Source: MAG-121220-bin8 sp002700465 (GTDB lineage: Bacteria; Bacteroidota; Bacteroidia; Flavobacteriales; Flavobacteriaceae). From it: 64,000 nt of DNA. Position numbers and translations under genes: made by a program. Shown piece by piece: positions 35,641 through 44,002 of this stretch (the stretch's first letter is position 1; each line of letters begins with the position of its first letter). The stretch is taken from assembly GCA_943789295.1 (NCBI GenBank), contig CALSTO010000002.1, positions 310,001 through 374,000 of the forward strand. Direction: 5' to 3'. The notes beneath the pieces are model-generated. The model saw nothing but the letters and a program-made list of their open reading frames with translations, did not search any database and was not told where the DNA came from.

Positions 35641-36666
35641 ATGGAAATAAATTTAATTAGTGATACAGTTACAAAGCCGTGTAAAAATATGTTAGATTTC
35701 ATGATGAAATCAAATGTAGGCGATGATGTTTTTAAAGAAGATCCAACAATAAATGAATTGGAAAAAATGTTAGCTGAAATGTTTGGAAAAGAATCAGCAT
35801 TATTTTTCCCCTCTGGAACTATGGCGAATCAGACTGCTATAAAGATTCATACCGAGCCAGGTGATCAATTAATATGTGATAAATATGCACATGTTTACAA
35901 TTACGAAGGAGGTGGTGTAAGTTTTAATAGTGGCGTATCATGTAAACTAATTGACGGACACAGGGGAATGTTTACAAATGAACAAGTTCTAAATTCTATT
36001 AATCCACCAGATTTTTATCACAGTCCCAAAACCTCTTTAGTTTGCGTCGAAAACACAACTAATAAGGGAGGGGGAGCTTGTTGGGATATTAATGAATTAA
36101 TCAAAATAAAGGGAACTTGTAAAAAACATAATTTGTTTTATCATTTGGATGGTGCAAGAATTTGGAACGCAATGGTTAAAACAAATACTAAACCAATCCA
36201 GTATGGAGATATATTTGATTCAATCTCTGTTTGTTTAAGCAAAGGCCTTGGTTGCCCTGTTGGTTCTGTTTTATTAGGATCCAGAGAATTTATTAATAAA
36301 GCAATTAGAGTAAGAAAAGTTTTGGGAGGTGGAATGAGGCAAGCAGGTTATTTAGCTGCTTGCGGAATTTATGCATTAAAAAATAATATAGATAGATTAA
36401 AAGAAGATCATTTAAAAGCATTTGAAATTGAAAAACTTCTATCCACAAAACATTATATAAAGAAAGTTGAGAAAGTAGAGACAAATATTTTAATTTTTCA
36501 ATTAAAATCAAACCACGACTCAAATATTTTTATAGAAAAAATGTTGGAGTATGACATTAAGTTAATATCTATGGGTGATAATAAATTAAGAATAGTTACT
36601 CATAAAGATTATAACGATGGAATGCATCAAAAATTTATTGAAATTATTACAAATTTTCAAATTTAA
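35641..36666 (+). CDS. ltaE: Low-specificity L-threonine aldolase
   Basis: 341 residues of the PLP-dependent fold-type I aldolase that splits L-threonine or allo-threonine to glycine and acetaldehyde. Visible: 'INLISDTVTKPCKNMLDFM' at the N-terminus, 'GDDVFKEDPTINELEKMLAEMFGKESALFFPSGTMANQ', 'YHLDGARIWNA' (PLP-binding Asp), and the PLP lysine in 'SVCLSKGLGCPVGSVLLG', followed by 'RVRKVLGGGMRQAG'. The length fits the family. Only 4 bp separate it from the metalloprotease upstream and 3 bp from the S9 peptidase downstream; the three are likely co-transcribed. Confidence 0.93.
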   Translation: MEINLISDTVTKPCKNMLDFMMKSNVGDDVFKEDPTINELEKMLAEMFGKESALFFPSGTMANQTAIKIHTEPGDQLICDKYAHVYNYEGGGVSFNSGVSCKLIDGHRGMFTNEQVLNSINPPDFYHSPKTSLVCVENTTNKGGGACWDINELIKIKGTCKKHNLFYHLDGARIWNAMVKTNTKPIQYGDIFDSISVCLSKGLGCPVGSVLLGSREFINKAIRVRKVLGGGMRQAGYLAACGIYALKNNIDRLKEDHLKAFEIEKLLSTKHYIKKVEKVETNILIFQLKSNHDSNIFIEKMLEYDIKLISMGDNKLRIVTHKDYNDGMHQKFIEIITNFQI

Positions 36667-36669
36667 AAT

Positions 36670-38805
36670 ATGATTAAAAATTCATTTTTATTATTTGTAA
36701 GTATTATGTTTGTGTTTTCTTGTAATAATGAAATTAAACCTCCTTTGAAGAATTCAATTATACCACCAAAAGCAGAAAAATCGCCAGTTTCATTTAAAAA
36801 ATTTAATGATATCAGAATTGATGATTATTATTGGTTAAAAGAAAGAGATAATCCCGAAGTTATAGATTACTTAGAGAGAGAAAATGATTATTATGAGAAA
36901 ATGACTTCTCATACTCTAGATTTACAAGATAAATTATTTAATGAAATTAAAAATAAAATAAAAGAGGATGACGAATCTGTTCCTTATTTTTTAAATGGAT
37001 ATTGGTATAAAACTAAATACCAAGAAGGTCTAGGATATCCTATCTATACTAGATATAAAGATTCTTTAACTAATAAAGAAGAAATTTTATTTGATTGTAA
37101 TGAGTTAGCTAAAAAACATGATTATTTTAATTTATCAAACTTTCAAATTAGTCCTGATAATAAAATAGTTGCATACAGTACTGATATTGTTTCTAGAAGA
37201 CTTTATACAATTCAATTTAAAAATTTAGAGACTGGAGAAATCTATAATGATAAAATAATAAATTCATCAGGGAGCTTTGCTTGGGCAAATGATAATTTAA
37301 CTCTTTTTTATACTAATAGAGATGTAAATACATTAAGGAACGATAAAATATTTAAGCATACACTAAATACGGATTATGAAACTGATGAATTAGTTTATTT
37401 TGAAAAGGATGAAACTTTTTATGCTAATGTTTCTAAATCAAAATCAAAAAAATATATTATTATTTCATCATACAGTACTTTAACCTCTGAATTTCAGTTT
37501 TTACCTGCTGACAAACCAAGTGATAGTTTTATACTTTTTAGCAAAAGAAAAAGAGGAGTTGAATATAACATAAATCATTATAAAGAGCATTTTTACATTA
37601 TCACAAATAAAGACAATGCATTCAATTATAAGTTAATGAAAACTAAAATCAATAATACTTCCAGCGCTAATTGGGAAGATGTTATTGAGCATAGAGAAAA
37701 CATCTTAATTGAAGGTATTGACATCTTCAAAGATCATTTAGTTGTTAGCGAAAGGGTTAATGGTCTAAATAGAATAAATATTAAAAAATGGGATAACTCA
37801 GAAAACTATTTCTTGAATTTTGATAACGAAACTTTTAGTGCTAATACAACTACTAATTTAGATTTTGATTCTAAAAAACTCAGGTATTCTTACAATTCCT
37901 TAAACGAACCTTATTCTGTTGTTGAGTTTGACATGATTACTAAAGAAAAAAATATTTTAAAGCAGCATCAGGTTTTAGACAAAAACTTTGATAAAAATAA
38001 TTATATTACTGAAAGAATTTGGGCTAATTCTAGAGATGGTAATAGCATACCAATTTCATTAATTTATAAAAAAGGTATTAAAAAAGATGGCTCAAATCCA
38101 CTTTTACTTTATGGTTATGGATCTTATGGAAACACAATAGATCCATCTTTTTCAATTAGTAGATTGAGTTTATTAGAAAGAGGATTTATATATGCTATTT
38201 CTCATGTAAGAGGAAGTGAGTATTTAGGAAGAGATTGGTATGAAAATGGTAAACTTTTAAATAAAAAAAATACGTTTTTTGATTTTGTTGATTCAACAAA
38301 ATTTTTGATTTCTCAAGGTTATACATCCGCAGAGCATTCTTATGCTTATGGTGGCTCAGCTGGCGGATTGCTTATGGGTGCAGTTATTAATATAGCTCCT
38401 GAACTGTATAATGGTGTAATAGCTGCAGTTCCTTTTGTTGATGTAATCACTACAATGTTAGACGAAACGATTCCTTTAACTACTAGTGAATATGATGAAT
38501 GGGGAAATCCTAACAAAAAACAATATTACAATTACATGATGTCCTATTCTCCTTATGACAATGTATTAAAAATGAATTATCCAAATTTACTTGTGACAAC
38601 TGGATTACACGATTCACAAGTCCAGTACTGGGAACCTGCTAAATGGGTTGCTAAATTAAGAGATTATAAGCTTGATGATAATCATTTATTTTTGAATACA
38701 AATATGGAAACTGGTCACGGAGGTTCTTCCGGTAGGTTCGAAGCAATAAAGGATTTAGCTAAAGAGTATGCATTTATTCTAGATTTAGAAAACATTTATA
38801 ATTAG
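36670..38805 (+). CDS. S9 family oligopeptidase (oligopeptidase B-like), lipoprotein
   Basis: 711 residues. The N-terminus 'FLLFVSIMFVFSCNNE' is a lipoprotein signal with Cys18. A seven-bladed beta-propeller region (about 70-420) follows, then the alpha/beta-hydrolase catalytic domain: nucleophile in 'SYAYGGSAGGLLMGAVIN' (about residue 564), 'PFVDVITTMLDETIPLT', and the catalytic His near the C-terminus in 'METGHGGSSGRF'. The 'LLYGYGSYG' and 'HVRGSEYLGRDWYENGKLLNKKNTF' segments fit the prolyl oligopeptidase/protease II group. It would trim short peptides in the envelope. It lies 3 bp after ltaE. Confidence 0.92.
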   Translation: MIKNSFLLFVSIMFVFSCNNEIKPPLKNSIIPPKAEKSPVSFKKFNDIRIDDYYWLKERDNPEVIDYLERENDYYEKMTSHTLDLQDKLFNEIKNKIKEDDESVPYFLNGYWYKTKYQEGLGYPIYTRYKDSLTNKEEILFDCNELAKKHDYFNLSNFQISPDNKIVAYSTDIVSRRLYTIQFKNLETGEIYNDKIINSSGSFAWANDNLTLFYTNRDVNTLRNDKIFKHTLNTDYETDELVYFEKDETFYANVSKSKSKKYIIISSYSTLTSEFQFLPADKPSDSFILFSKRKRGVEYNINHYKEHFYIITNKDNAFNYKLMKTKINNTSSANWEDVIEHRENILIEGIDIFKDHLVVSERVNGLNRINIKKWDNSENYFLNFDNETFSANTTTNLDFDSKKLRYSYNSLNEPYSVVEFDMITKEKNILKQHQVLDKNFDKNNYITERIWANSRDGNSIPISLIYKKGIKKDGSNPLLLYGYGSYGNTIDPSFSISRLSLLERGFIYAISHVRGSEYLGRDWYENGKLLNKKNTFFDFVDSTKFLISQGYTSAEHSYAYGGSAGGLLMGAVINIAPELYNGVIAAVPFVDVITTMLDETIPLTTSEYDEWGNPNKKQYYNYMMSYSPYDNVLKMNYPNLLVTTGLHDSQVQYWEPAKWVAKLRDYKLDDNHLFLNTNMETGHGGSSGRFEAIKDLAKEYAFILDLENIYN

Positions 38806-38871
38806 TAATAATTTGGTTCTAACTACTTTTTTTAATTATTTTGCTCCCTTATATGCTACCAATAGCAGATT

Positions 38872-39912
38872 ATGAGTAAAAAAAATAAAGCTTTTAACAA
38901 TATTCTTGAGTTAATTGGTAATACGCCTCTTGTTAAATTAAATAAGATTGTTGATGATATTCCTGGGAATTTTTATGCTAAGCTAGAAGCGTTTAATCCA
39001 GGCCACTCAAATAAAGATAGAATAGCTCTTCACATAATAGAAACTGCCGAAAGAAAAGGTTTATTGAAGCCGGGTGCTACCATAATTGAAACTACATCTG
39101 GAAATACAGGTTTTAGTTTATCTATGGTTAGTATGATAAAAGGATACAATTGTATCTTAGCTGTTTCTTCAAAGTCTTCACCTGATAAAATTGATATGCT
39201 AAAGTCCATGGGTGCTAAAGTTTATGTATGCCCAGCTCATGTTAGTGCTGATGATAAAAGATCCTATTATCAAGTCGCTAAAAGATTACATGAAGAAATT
39301 AAAGGTTCTTTTTATATCAATCAATATTTTAATAAGCTAAATACCGAAGCTCACTTTAGTTCAACAGGCCCAGAAATTTGGAATCAAACTGATGGGAAAA
39401 TTACTCATTTAGTTGCAAGTAGTGGTACCGGAGGAACAATTTCTGGAATTGGACAATATTTGAAATCAAAAAACCCAAATATTAAAATAATTGGAGTTGA
39501 TGCTTATGGTTCAGTTCTAAAAAAATATCATGAGACTAAAGTTTTTGACGAGGATGAAATTTATCCCTACCGAATTGAAGGACTTGGTAAAAATCTGATT
39601 CCTACTGCTACTGATTTTGATATAATAGATTTATTTGAAAAAGTTAATGATGAACAAAGTGCACATTCTTCAAGAGAAATAGCTTTAAAAGAAGGTATGT
39701 TTGTTGGGTATACATCTGGAGCTGCTATGCAGGCTGTAAAACAGCTTTCAAAAAATAATTTGTTTAATAGTGATAGTGTTGTGGTAATGATTTTTTGTGA
39801 TCACGGTTCTAGATACATGAGTAAAATTTATAGTGACAAATGGATGTCTGATCAGGGATTCTTTGACTCTGAAAAAACTCCATTGGAAAAACCTATTGAA
39901 TACATAAAATAA
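38872..39912 (+). CDS. PLP-dependent cysteine synthase-like enzyme, candidate cysteate synthase (sulfonolipid pathway)
   Basis: 346 residues of the fold-type II PLP family. The PLP lysine is K48 in 'PGHSNKDRIA', and the substrate loop 'ETTSGNTGFSLSM' and phosphate-binding 'VASSGTGGTISGIG' follow. Compared with cysteine synthase it has an alternative N-terminus and a charged C-terminal tail. It is followed after 34 bp by an AONS-like acyltransferase gene. A cysteine-synthase-like enzyme next to an AONS-like enzyme is the arrangement described for capnine/sulfonolipid synthesis in Bacteroidota, where the first makes L-cysteate and the second joins it to a fatty acyl group. An ordinary cysteine or cystathionine beta-synthase role remains possible. 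No cysE or O-acetylserine gene is nearby. Confidence 0.72.
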   Translation: MSKKNKAFNNILELIGNTPLVKLNKIVDDIPGNFYAKLEAFNPGHSNKDRIALHIIETAERKGLLKPGATIIETTSGNTGFSLSMVSMIKGYNCILAVSSKSSPDKIDMLKSMGAKVYVCPAHVSADDKRSYYQVAKRLHEEIKGSFYINQYFNKLNTEAHFSSTGPEIWNQTDGKITHLVASSGTGGTISGIGQYLKSKNPNIKIIGVDAYGSVLKKYHETKVFDEDEIYPYRIEGLGKNLIPTATDFDIIDLFEKVNDEQSAHSSREIALKEGMFVGYTSGAAMQAVKQLSKNNLFNSDSVVVMIFCDHGSRYMSKIYSDKWMSDQGFFDSEKTPLEKPIEYIK

Positions 39913-39916
39913 ATGT

Positions 39917-39924
39917 TATTTTTG
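39917..39924 (+). promoter_or_regulatory. Possible -7 promoter box between the two PLP enzyme genes
   Basis: TATTTTTG matches TAnnTTTG exactly, five bp after the stop of the upstream gene and 22 bp before the next ATG. A TTG at 39896-39898 lies 18 bp upstream, close to the -33 spacing. The acyltransferase gene may therefore have its own promoter. Confidence 0.4.
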
Positions 39925-39946
39925 CTTTAATAAATTACTGCAATAA

Positions 39947-41197
39947 ATGAATGATTTATTTGATAAAATAGTTACTAATAAAGGTCCCTTAGGTCAGTAT
40001 GCAAAAGTAGCTGAAGGTTATTTTGCTTTTCCAAAACTTGAAGGTCCTATTAGCAATAGAATGAGTTTTAATGGTAAAAAAGTTATCACATGGAGTGTTA
40101 ATGACTATCTAGGACTTGCAAATCATCCCGAAATTAGAGAATTTGATGCTGAAGCCGCAAAAAAATATGGATCAGCTTATCCTATGGGCGCTAGACTAAT
40201 GTCTGGTCATACTCATTTACATGAAAAATTAGAAAATGAATTAGCAGATTTTGTTAATAAAGAGAAGGCCTATGTCCTTAATTTTGGATACCAAGGAATT
40301 TTATCAACAGTTGACTCATTAGTGTCTAAAAATGATGTAATTGTATACGATATAGACTGTCATGCTTGTATTGTTGATGGAGTTAGACTTCATGTTGGAA
40401 AAAGGTTTACTTTTCAACATAATGATATTGATAGCTTAGTTACTAATTTAGAAAGAGCTACTAAAATCGCAGAGAAAACGGGTGGAGGAATTTTAGTGAT
40501 TTCTGAGGGTGTTTTTGGAATGAGGGGAGAGCAGGGTAAGATTAAAGAGATTTCTGCTTTAAAAAGCAAATACAAGTTTAGGTTATTAGTTGATGATGCA
40601 CATGGATTTGGTACTTTAGGTAATACTGGAGCTGGAGCTGGTGAGGAACAAGGTGTTCAAGACCAAATAGATGTTTATTTTGCAACTTTTGCAAAGTCAA
40701 TGGCAAGTACAGGTGCTTTTATTGCTGCAGATAAAATGATAATTGATTATTTAAAATATAATATGAGATCTCAGGTGTTTGCTAAGTCTTTACAAATGCA
40801 GCTAGTAGCTGGAATTTTAAAAAGACTTGAAATGTTAAAAACTAGACCTGAATTAAGATTTAAGTTGTGGGATAATGTTAGAGCACTTCAAAGTGGTTTA
40901 AGAAAGCAAAATTTTGATTTAGGAAAAACTCAAAGTTGTGTAACTCCTGTTTTTTTAAAAGGAGATATTCATGAAGCTTTTGTTATGGTTAAAGAACTTA
41001 GAGAAAAATATTTTATTTTTTGTTCTATTGTAGTTTATCCAGTTATTCCAAAAGGATTTATACTTTTGAGACTTATTCCTACCACTTCTCATAATATTGA
41101 TGATATAAATGAAACTCTTTCTGCATTTTCTAAAATTAGATCTAAACTAAATAACGGGACTTACAAGAAAATTGCTGAAAAACTAAAAATGAATTAA
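39947..41197 (+). CDS. AONS-family PLP acyltransferase, candidate cysteate-C-fatty-acyltransferase
   Basis: 416 residues of the alpha-oxoamine synthase family (relatives: serine palmitoyltransferase, glycine C-acetyltransferase, BioF). Motifs: 'TWSVNDYLGLANHPEI', 'YPMGARLMSGHTHLHEKLE', 'VDDAHGFGTLG' at 216-225 and the PLP lysine K250 in 'YFATFAKSMASTGAF'. These enzymes condense an amino acid with an acyl thioester, losing CO2. Paired with the cysteine-synthase-like gene upstream, the best reading is the enzyme that joins L-cysteate to an acyl chain to form 3-ketocapnine. Serine palmitoyltransferase for sphingolipids is the main alternative; substrate residues cannot be told apart by eye. Confidence 0.75.
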   Translation: MNDLFDKIVTNKGPLGQYAKVAEGYFAFPKLEGPISNRMSFNGKKVITWSVNDYLGLANHPEIREFDAEAAKKYGSAYPMGARLMSGHTHLHEKLENELADFVNKEKAYVLNFGYQGILSTVDSLVSKNDVIVYDIDCHACIVDGVRLHVGKRFTFQHNDIDSLVTNLERATKIAEKTGGGILVISEGVFGMRGEQGKIKEISALKSKYKFRLLVDDAHGFGTLGNTGAGAGEEQGVQDQIDVYFATFAKSMASTGAFIAADKMIIDYLKYNMRSQVFAKSLQMQLVAGILKRLEMLKTRPELRFKLWDNVRALQSGLRKQNFDLGKTQSCVTPVFLKGDIHEAFVMVKELREKYFIFCSIVVYPVIPKGFILLRLIPTTSHNIDDINETLSAFSKIRSKLNNGTYKKIAEKLKMN

Positions 41198-41260
41198 TGT
41201 TTTTGATTTGAATGATAATTTATTTTCACGGTTGTAAATTACATAGTTAAAAAAAAACAC

Positions 41261-41268
41261 TAATTTTG
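41261..41268 (+). promoter_or_regulatory. Possible -7 promoter box for pyrR
   Basis: TAATTTTG matches TAnnTTTG exactly and ends 17 bp before the pyrR ATG, giving a leader of about 12-14 nt. There is thus no room for a PyrR-bound attenuator of the Bacillus kind between this promoter and the start codon. No TTTG is seen at -33. Confidence 0.4.
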
Positions 41269-41285
41269 GTCAGAATTTAAGCGTT

Positions 41286-41831
41286 ATGAATCCAAAAAAA
41301 ATACTCAACGCTAATGAAATATCAACCATACTTAATAGGTTGTCTTTTCAATTAATTGAAGATCACAATACATTTAATGATACTGTTATAATAGCAATTC
41401 AACCTAGAGGTGCTATACTAGGTAAAAGAATTTCTAAACTTATTAATAAGTATGAGAAAGATAATAATCTTAAAATAGGTTACTTAGATATAACTTTTTT
41501 TAGAGATGATTTTAGAAGAAGTCAAAAAGTATTAAAAGCCAGTGCAACTGAAATTGAGTTTACTATTGAAAATAAAACAGTAGTATTAGTTGATGATGTT
41601 TTATTTACAGGAAGAAGTATAAGAGCTGCTTTAAATGCAATCCAGTCCTTTGGAAGACCCAAAGAAATCCAATTATTGACTTTGATTGATAGAAGATTTT
41701 CCAGAGAATTACCAATTCAACCGGATTATTGTGGAACCCAAGTTGACTCAAGGTTAAATGAAAAAGTAATAGTTCATTGGAAAGAAAATGATTTAGAAGA
41801 TTCAGTTTATTTACATAAAAATAAAAAATGA
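41286..41831 (+). CDS. pyrR: PyrR-type phosphoribosyltransferase
   Basis: 181 residues. The PRPP-binding loop 'KTVVLVDDVLFTGRSIRAALNAI' is the PyrR/uracil phosphoribosyltransferase signature. 'IIAIQPRGAILGKRI' forms the PRTase hood entry, and 'LIDRRFSRELPIQPDYCGTQVDS' is typical of PyrR. PyrR proteins bind pyr mRNA and/or salvage uracil. Its 4 bp overlap (ATGA) with pyrB indicates translational coupling in a pyrimidine operon. The short leader argues against classical attenuation upstream of pyrR itself, so the regulatory role here is uncertain. Confidence 0.9.
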   Translation: MNPKKILNANEISTILNRLSFQLIEDHNTFNDTVIIAIQPRGAILGKRISKLINKYEKDNNLKIGYLDITFFRDDFRRSQKVLKASATEIEFTIENKTVVLVDDVLFTGRSIRAALNAIQSFGRPKEIQLLTLIDRRFSRELPIQPDYCGTQVDSRLNEKVIVHWKENDLEDSVYLHKNKK

Positions 41832-42754
41832 GTAGTTTAAGCGTAGATAATTTATTGGGAATAAAATATTTAAATAAACAAGATTTAAATTTAATTTTTA
41901 AAACTTCTGATAATTTTAAAGAAGTAATAAATAGAAAAATTAAAAAAGTTCCCTCTTTGAGAGATGTCACAATAGCAAATTTATTTTTTGAAAACAGTAC
42001 AAGAACTAAGTTATCGTTTGAATTAGCTCAGAAAAGATTGTCAGCAGATGTTGTTAACTTCTCATCATCTGGATCCTCAATTTCAAAAGGAGAAACATTA
42101 ATAGATACAGTAAATAATATTCTTTCTATGAAAGTTGACATGATAGTTATGCGTCACCCTAGCCCTGGCGCAAGTGTTTTTCTTTCTAAAAATATTAAAT
42201 CTTGTATAATTAATGCAGGAGACGGCACACATGAACATCCAACACAAGCATTATTAGATGCTTATTCATTAATTGAAAAAATTGGTGATTTAAAAAGTAA
42301 AAATATACTTATTGTTGGAGATATTATGCATTCGAGAGTAGCTTTATCCAATATTTTCGCCTATCAAAAACTTGGAGCTAATGTTACTGTTTGTGGTCCA
42401 AAATCACTTATTCCAAAAAGTATTGAATCATTAAACGTTAATGTTGAAACTAATTTCAGACAAGCATTAAAAAATTCTGATGCTGTTAACATGTTAAGGA
42501 TTCAAAATGAAAGAATGTCTGAGTCCTATTTTCCCTCTACAAGAGAATATGTCCAACAATATGGCTTAACAATGCCTTTATTAAGTTCCATTAATAAAGA
42601 AATTATAGTAATGCATCCCGGTCCAATTAACAGAGGAGTGGAAATAACAAGTGAAGTTGCAGATTCTGATCAAGCCATAATTTTAGATCAAGTAGAAAAT
42701 GGAGTAGCTATTCGTATGGCAGTAATGTACTTATTAGCTGCAAAGCTTAAATAA
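41828..42754 (+). CDS. pyrB: Aspartate carbamoyltransferase catalytic subunit
   Basis: 308 residues. It joins carbamoyl phosphate and aspartate in the committed step of pyrimidine synthesis. The carbamoyl-phosphate loop is 'LFFENSTRTKLSFELA', followed by 'SSISKGETLIDTVNNI', 'RHPSPGASVFL', 'HPTQALLDAYSL' and 'IVGDIMHSRVALSNI'. The C-terminal loop is 'VMHPGPINRGVEITSEV'. All active-site residues are present. No regulatory PyrI subunit is encoded nearby. It overlaps pyrR by 4 bp, and a small unknown gene follows after 1 bp. Confidence 0.97.
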   Translation: MSSLSVDNLLGIKYLNKQDLNLIFKTSDNFKEVINRKIKKVPSLRDVTIANLFFENSTRTKLSFELAQKRLSADVVNFSSSGSSISKGETLIDTVNNILSMKVDMIVMRHPSPGASVFLSKNIKSCIINAGDGTHEHPTQALLDAYSLIEKIGDLKSKNILIVGDIMHSRVALSNIFAYQKLGANVTVCGPKSLIPKSIESLNVNVETNFRQALKNSDAVNMLRIQNERMSESYFPSTREYVQQYGLTMPLLSSINKEIIVMHPGPINRGVEITSEVADSDQAIILDQVENGVAIRMAVMYLLAAKLK

Positions 42755-42755
42755 C

Positions 42756-43076
42756 ATGAACTTTTCTAAATCCAAAAACACATTATTATTTAAAATAAAT
42801 AATAGAAATAATTATCTAAATTTCTTAAATGAAATTAAATCAAATATTAATATAAAAAACATAATAATTGATTTAAATGAATTTAATTTTGATGAAATTT
42901 TTGATGATTTAAATAATTTATTTACTGAATCTAAAAATAATAATAGATCTTTTGTTATAATTAAATCAGATTATCGATCTGAGTACCAGAGCATAAAAAT
43001 GAATATTGTTCCATCTTTGCAAGAAGCCATAGATATAATCGAAATTGAAGAAATTGAAAGAGATTTAGGTTTGTGA
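42756..43076 (+). CDS. Small conserved protein before ribonuclease Z, unknown function
   Basis: 106 residues, no signal peptide or membrane segment, rich in Asn, Ile and acidic residues. An alternating beta/alpha pattern ('NIIIDLNEFNFDEIFDDLNNLF', 'RSFVIIKSDYRS') is reminiscent of a small STAS-like fold, but I cannot confirm it. The C-terminal segment 'VPSLQEAIDIIEIEEIERDLG' looks conserved among flavobacterial proteins found at this position. It lies 1 bp after pyrB and overlaps the rnz start codon by 1 bp, so it is translated with both neighbours. Codon usage and composition match the surroundings, and the tight packing supports a real gene. Confidence 0.7.
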   Translation: MNFSKSKNTLLFKINNRNNYLNFLNEIKSNINIKNIIIDLNEFNFDEIFDDLNNLFTESKNNNRSFVIIKSDYRSEYQSIKMNIVPSLQEAIDIIEIEEIERDLGL

Positions 43077-43981
43077 TGAAATTAACAATATTAGGTAGTT
43101 TTTCGGCTTATCCATCTTTTAAAGGTTTTACTACTTCTCAAGTTTTAGAATACAGCGGAAAATCATTTCTAATAGATTGTGGTGAAGGAACTCAAATTCA
43201 ATTAAGAAAAAATAAAATTAAATTTAATTCAATAGAAGATATTTTTATTTCTCATTTACATGGAGATCACTATTTTGGTCTTCCTGGCCTAATTTTGACT
43301 TTTAATTTGTTAGGAAGAGAAAAACCTTTAAATATTTTTGGTCCCAAGGGAATTAAAGAAATAATTACGTCATTGATGAAAGCTGGAAAAACTTGGACTA
43401 ATTATAAATTAAACTTTATAGAATTAAGTAGTATAAAACCTGTAGTTATCTTCAATAAAAATAATTTATCTGTAACAACGATTCCACTTTATCACGGAAT
43501 TTATACTAATGGTTTTTTATTTAGAAAAAAAGCAAGTAGTCATAAATTAATTGTGAGCAAAGTAATGGATTTCGGAATTGATAAAACTCAATTTTCAGGA
43601 ATCAAATTAGGAAAAGATGGAGTGACTGAAAAAGGAGATATTATAAAAAATATCAAATTGGTAGAGCCTTTAAATCCAGATATTACATATGCATTTTGTA
43701 GTGATACTATTTTCAATTTAAATATTACAAAACAAGTTATGGATTGTGATCTATTATATCATGAGTCTACATTTTTGAAAAAAGATGAAAATTTTGCTAC
43801 AAAAACCTTTCACTCAACTGCAGAGCAAGCTGCAATTATAGCAAAACATTCAAATGTTAAAAAACTTATTTTAGGTCATTTTTCATCCAGATATAACGAT
43901 TTGGAATTATTTTTAGATGAGGCTAAAACAGTTTTTAATAATTGTGAATTAGCACTTGAGAATAAGAGTTTTGTATTTTAG
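43076..43981 (+). CDS. rnz: Ribonuclease Z
   Basis: 301 residues of the metallo-beta-lactamase fold. It trims the 3' ends of tRNA precursors. The zinc motif 'ISHLHGDHYFGLPGL' (HxHxDH), 'YHGIYTNGFLF', 'AFCSDTIFN' (Asp ligand), 'LLYHESTFLK' and 'LILGHFSSRYND' are all in place. This matters here because both tRNA-Pro genes in the window lack an encoded CCA, a natural RNase Z substrate. The start is ATG 43076; a GTG one codon earlier overlaps the previous stop and is not needed. Confidence 0.95.
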   Translation: MKLTILGSFSAYPSFKGFTTSQVLEYSGKSFLIDCGEGTQIQLRKNKIKFNSIEDIFISHLHGDHYFGLPGLILTFNLLGREKPLNIFGPKGIKEIITSLMKAGKTWTNYKLNFIELSSIKPVVIFNKNNLSVTTIPLYHGIYTNGFLFRKKASSHKLIVSKVMDFGIDKTQFSGIKLGKDGVTEKGDIIKNIKLVEPLNPDITYAFCSDTIFNLNITKQVMDCDLLYHESTFLKKDENFATKTFHSTAEQAAIIAKHSNVKKLILGHFSSRYNDLELFLDEAKTVFNNCELALENKSFVF

Positions 43982-44002
43982 TAATAAATATTAATTTAGA
44001 AT

